Origin: an uncultured Erysipelotrichaceae bacterium | Lineage (GTDB): Bacteria; Bacillota_I; Bacilli_A; Erysipelotrichales; Erysipelotrichaceae | DNA: 64,000 bases | Assembly: GCA_902793635.1 (NCBI GenBank) | Contig: CADBEA010000002.1 | Location: 41,309 to 105,308 of the forward strand | Direction: 5' to 3' | Shown: positions 61,093-64,000 of the stretch, one piece after another | How positions within the stretch are numbered: position 1 is the stretch's first letter | Layout: the number at the start of each line of letters is the position of its first letter | Position numbers and translations under genes: made by a program | Notes under the pieces: model-generated | Told to the model about the DNA's origin: nothing | The model's database searches: none | The model's input: the letters and a program-made list of their open reading frames with translations, nothing else

Positions 61093-62707
61093 AACAGCCT
61101 TAAAATGGTTATGGAACAAAACAAAGCCCCAGCATGTCAGAATGTATATTCTGGCGGTTGGGGATATTTGTATTTCTCTGCTTGGTGTCTGGTTTGCTTT
61201 ACTGACAAAGGAACTGATTGATTCTGCGACAGTCAATGATGGTCAGTTTGTCAGATATGCAGTATTACTGACGGTTGCGGTATGTTTACAGTATCTGATC
61301 CGGGTTGCAATCAATTATCTGGATGAAGCAATCATTACAAGAGTTTCTCTGCAGTTAAGAAGCTATGTACTGAAAAACCTGATCCGGAAAGACTATGCCA
61401 GCGTCAGGAAACTGCACAGCGGGGAATGGATCAACCGGATGTTTTCGGATGTGAAGATCATCGCGGCTGGTTTTACCCGTATCATTCCTTCTGCCATCGG
61501 CATGGCTGTGCGTCTGCTGGCTGTCTGTATTGCCCTGATGTTTCTTGAGCCTCTGTTTGCCGGTATCTATCTGATCATTGGCATTGCCATGATATTCTTT
61601 ATCAGTATTCTGAGAAGAAGAGTGAAAGTCCTGCACAAGGATGCCCAGACAAAAGAAGACAAAATGCATTCCCTGTTCCAGGAAGTCACAGAAAAGATCC
61701 TGATCACCAAGGTGTTTGACGCGAAAAACTATCTGACGGGGAAGACTGACAACGCCCAGGAGGCTTACCGGGCGGCCAGAATGAAACGGCAGGCATATGT
61801 CGTCAGTGCGAATTCGGCATTTTCCATGACGTTCCGGTTAGGTTATGTTCTGGCGCTGATCTATGGCGGCCGGAATCTGTTATATGGTCTGACGACATAT
61901 GGCACGTTGATGGCTGTGCTGCAGCTTGTCAATCAGATTCAGGCGCCGGTTGCTCAGCTGTCCGGTGTGCTGACAAGAGTCTATGAAGTGACAGCCAGTA
62001 CAGAGCGGATCATTGAAGCGGAAACATATGCGGATGATACTGTATGCAAAGAAGACAATATGACCTTTTCCAGATGTGTCTTCGATGACGTTTCTTTCCG
62101 CTATAACCGGGAAAATGTGCTGGATCATGTATCGTTTGAGATCAATAACAGAGACGTCATTGCCCTGACGGGTATTTCGGGAAGCGGAAAAAGTACGATA
62201 TTCCTGTTGATGATGGGTATTTATCCGGTACAGGAAGGCAATGTGAATATCTATGACGAAACCGGTGAGCGATACAGCAAGCACCCAAGATCACTGTTTG
62301 CCTATGTGCCGCAGGGCAATTGTCTGTTCTCCGGTACGATTGCCGAAAACATTGCCCTGAGTGATACATACAGCGAAGACAAAGTAACTGAAGCATTAAG
62401 TGTTGCCGCAGAGGATTTCATAAAGGATTTACCCGAAGGAATTCGTACGGTACTGGGTGAGAACGGAGCCGGCCTGTCAGAAGGACAGATGCAGAGAATT
62501 GCCATTGCCCGGGCTGTTTATTATGACGCACCGGTGCTTCTGCTCGATGAGGCGACCAGTGCCCTGGACGAAAAGACAGAGATGGAAGTATTGCGGAACC
62601 TGAAGAATCTGAAAGATAAGACGATTCTGATCGTCACCCACAGAAAAGCAGCACTTTCCATCTGCACAAGACAGCTTGATCTGAAAGACGGAAGGATAAC
62701 GGAATAA
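61085..62707 (+). CDS. ABC exporter (fused permease and ATPase)
   Basis: 540 aa half-transporter. About six helices in residues 1-300, then the nucleotide-binding domain: Walker A GISGSGKST (Lys369), Q-loop YVPQGN, signature LSEGQMQR (Gly to Glu), Walker B VLLLDEATSALDE, and H-loop VTHRKAA. There is no C39 peptidase domain, so any leader removal must be done by another enzyme, plausibly the S26-type peptidase. It likely exports the cluster's product. Confidence 0.92.
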   Translation: MNETALKWLWNKTKPQHVRMYILAVGDICISLLGVWFALLTKELIDSATVNDGQFVRYAVLLTVAVCLQYLIRVAINYLDEAIITRVSLQLRSYVLKNLIRKDYASVRKLHSGEWINRMFSDVKIIAAGFTRIIPSAIGMAVRLLAVCIALMFLEPLFAGIYLIIGIAMIFFISILRRRVKVLHKDAQTKEDKMHSLFQEVTEKILITKVFDAKNYLTGKTDNAQEAYRAARMKRQAYVVSANSAFSMTFRLGYVLALIYGGRNLLYGLTTYGTLMAVLQLVNQIQAPVAQLSGVLTRVYEVTASTERIIEAETYADDTVCKEDNMTFSRCVFDDVSFRYNRENVLDHVSFEINNRDVIALTGISGSGKSTIFLLMMGIYPVQEGNVNIYDETGERYSKHPRSLFAYVPQGNCLFSGTIAENIALSDTYSEDKVTEALSVAAEDFIKDLPEGIRTVLGENGAGLSEGQMQRIAIARAVYYDAPVLLLDEATSALDEKTEMEVLRNLKNLKDKTILIVTHRKAALSICTRQLDLKDGRITE

Positions 62708-62708
62708 C

Positions 62709-63887
62709 ATGGACAAAACATTGACCGGACAGTATACCGTACATCTGATCTGTTCCCTGTTAAAGGGAGAGATTCCCCAGAATAAACCGGAACAGATTAC
62801 TTTTGAAGACATCTATCGGATGGCGGTCTTTCATAATGTCACGGTAATGGCTCTTGCGGCAATTAAAAAGACAGAGCAGGAAATAGACCCTGCGTTGAAA
62901 GAGAAGTGGGAAAGGAGAGCGGAACTGGCTTCCGCTCAGAGTGTCGTGCAGCTTCATGAACGGGATATGATCTATCAACTGTTCGAGGAACATCAGATTC
63001 CTTATCTGCCATTAAAAGGCTGTATCGTCAAAGAAATGTATCCGGATCCTAAATACCGGCAGATGGCAGATCTCGATATCCTTGTTCACGAAGAAGACAA
63101 TGCGAAAGTAAAGACTGTTTTGGAAGATGCGGGATATACTTGCAAATACTTCGGACAGGAAGTTCATGATGTTTATGAAAAGAAACCATTCATGGACATC
63201 GAAGTCCATTATCGATTGCTGACTGATATCCATTTTGTGAAATATGAATGGGCACAGGAGTATATGCAGTTCTTTGTCGAGCCCTGGCAGAAAGCGGAGC
63301 ATGGTGATTCATATCGGTATCATTTCAGTGACAGTGATTTCTATCTCTATATGCTTGTCCATCTTGCCAAGCATTACAGTGGTTCCGGATCCGGTATCCG
63401 GCAGTTCCTGGATGTCTATTATCTGATGAAGAATCTAAGTATAGACAGACAGTATGTGGATGAACAACTGGAACTGTATGGCCTGAAGGATTTCTGTAAA
63501 ACAGCAGAAAAGATGGTACTGGCATGGTTTGGCGAAGCGGAAGCCGATGAACATACCACTGAACTGGAACAGGATGTCTTTTCTTCCGGCAGTTATGGAA
63601 CTTCGGAAAGAAGTATCCGGCATGAGATCGAAAAATACCAAAGCAGTCAGAAGAAACAGAATTATTATTTCCACTATATTAAAAAAAGACTGTTTCCCAG
63701 CCTGGAGGTTATGAGAGTCAGCCGTCCGGTTTTAAGAAAATATCCGGTATTATTACCGGCGTTCTGGCTGGGACGTATCCTTACCAGAGGCATCATAACG
63801 ATTCCCAGACAGGTGAAACGATTAAGACTCGTCAGGAAAGTATTGAAAGACAGTCAGAAGAACCCTGAGAAACGGACAGAAGAATAA
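62709..63887 (+). CDS. NTP_transf_5 family nucleotidyltransferase
   Basis: 392 aa. An N-terminal helical part is followed by PYLPLKGCIVKEMYPD (Lys103-Gly104) and MADLDILVHEED, with the metal-binding Asp121 and Asp123. MDIEVHYRLL has a third acidic residue, and the HLAKHYSGSGSGIRQFLDVY helix is typical. The C-terminal 60 residues are basic and hydrophobic, perhaps membrane-associated. Homologues occur in lasso peptide clusters (PadeN type) and in glycan clusters; the transferred group is unknown. The start follows the ABC gene by 1 nt. Confidence 0.85.
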   Translation: MDKTLTGQYTVHLICSLLKGEIPQNKPEQITFEDIYRMAVFHNVTVMALAAIKKTEQEIDPALKEKWERRAELASAQSVVQLHERDMIYQLFEEHQIPYLPLKGCIVKEMYPDPKYRQMADLDILVHEEDNAKVKTVLEDAGYTCKYFGQEVHDVYEKKPFMDIEVHYRLLTDIHFVKYEWAQEYMQFFVEPWQKAEHGDSYRYHFSDSDFYLYMLVHLAKHYSGSGSGIRQFLDVYYLMKNLSIDRQYVDEQLELYGLKDFCKTAEKMVLAWFGEAEADEHTTELEQDVFSSGSYGTSERSIRHEIEKYQSSQKKQNYYFHYIKKRLFPSLEVMRVSRPVLRKYPVLLPAFWLGRILTRGIITIPRQVKRLRLVRKVLKDSQKNPEKRTEE

Positions 63888-63936
63888 TTCTTCCGGCCCT
63901 TGTTACAGTTCAGACCCTGACCGCATGAGGAACAGA

Positions 63937-63996
63937 AAAAAGGCGCTTTGAAGATGTACTGCCAAAACTGCAGCACTGATCTCAGTGCCTTTTTAA
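63937..63996 (+). terminator. Terminator closing the HPrK/PqqD operon
   Basis: AAAAAGGCGC (63937-63946) pairs with GTGCCTTTTT (63985-63994). An alternative inner stem GCACTG/CAGTGC (63973-63988) also precedes the T run. Confidence 0.65.
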
Positions 63997-64000
63997 TACT

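Noticed and set aside
58905..63887. Calling the cluster a complete lasso peptide cluster
   Set aside because: No asparagine-synthetase-like cyclase or intracellular B2 protease is encoded in the window, and the peptide lacks a clear Gly1 core.
1..64000. tRNA, rRNA, CRISPR arrays, insertion sequences, prophage
   Set aside because: Gaps are short and were read through; nothing with tRNA-like structure, regular repeat-spacer units, transposase or phage genes was seen.

Overview
The window looks like an origin-proximal piece of a chromosome from a low-to-mid-GC Firmicute. It carries noc/soj/spo0J, a T-box riboswitch, rnmV, a PerR-type regulator and strong GGAGG ribosome sites. Protein style and gene order suggest the class Erysipelotrichia, but that placement is a recollection and was not tested by a search. 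Genes are densely packed, mostly on the + strand, with many 4-11 nt overlaps.

Layout. 1-10.6 kb is replication and chromosome housekeeping: dnaX (5' end missing), ybaB, recR, fhs, an unknown PUA/EVE-like gene, mnmG, rsmG, noc, soj, parB. A cluster of DnaA-box-like sequences lies between mnmG and rsmG. 10.6-16.4 kb has a MoaE-like gene, a phosphohexomutase, two membrane proteins and a DEAD-box helicase. 16.4-22.6 kb is an overlapping operon mnmE-tatD-rnmV-ksgA-ispE-glmU(short), then prs. 22.7-25.2 kb has a cold-shock gene and T-box-controlled metG. 26.4-31.2 kb is an ECF transporter with two tandem SAM hydroxide adenosyltransferase paralogues. 31.5-40.9 kb holds an unknown acidic-tailed protein, an XpaC-like protein, a double AAA+ ATPase, a MATE pump, a membrane-anchored pseudo-metallophosphoesterase and TelA. 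41-48.3 kb has cell-wall enzymes (L,D-transpeptidase, GH25), YigZ, an M16C protease, an esterase and PerR-rubrerythrin. 48.3-55.6 kb has VOC, an AGCS symporter, NAD kinase and a sugar block (PTS EIICB-like protein without its phospho-cysteine, GNAT, ChbG-type deacetylase, GH1).

55.7-64 kb is the most unusual part. An AT-rich gene for a secreted transglutaminase-like/BIG2 protein is followed 1 nt later by a 35-codon ORF with an excellent ribosome site, then a single-pass acidic/Gln-rich protein. A compact operon follows: HPr-kinase-like enzyme, PqqD-like peptide chaperone, Ser-His S26 peptidase, ABC exporter and an NTP_transf_5 nucleotidyltransferase. These parts resemble a peptide-modification (RiPP) cluster of the lasso/paeninodin type, but without a lasso cyclase in view. 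It is the best candidate for an undescribed system.

Other points: an A7 slippery run in dnaX with a stop in the -1 frame; a GlmU lacking its acetyltransferase half; and six genes with no ribosome site but a -10-like hexamer 6-7 nt before the ATG (candidate leaderless mRNAs). I saw no tRNA, rRNA, CRISPR array, insertion sequence or prophage.
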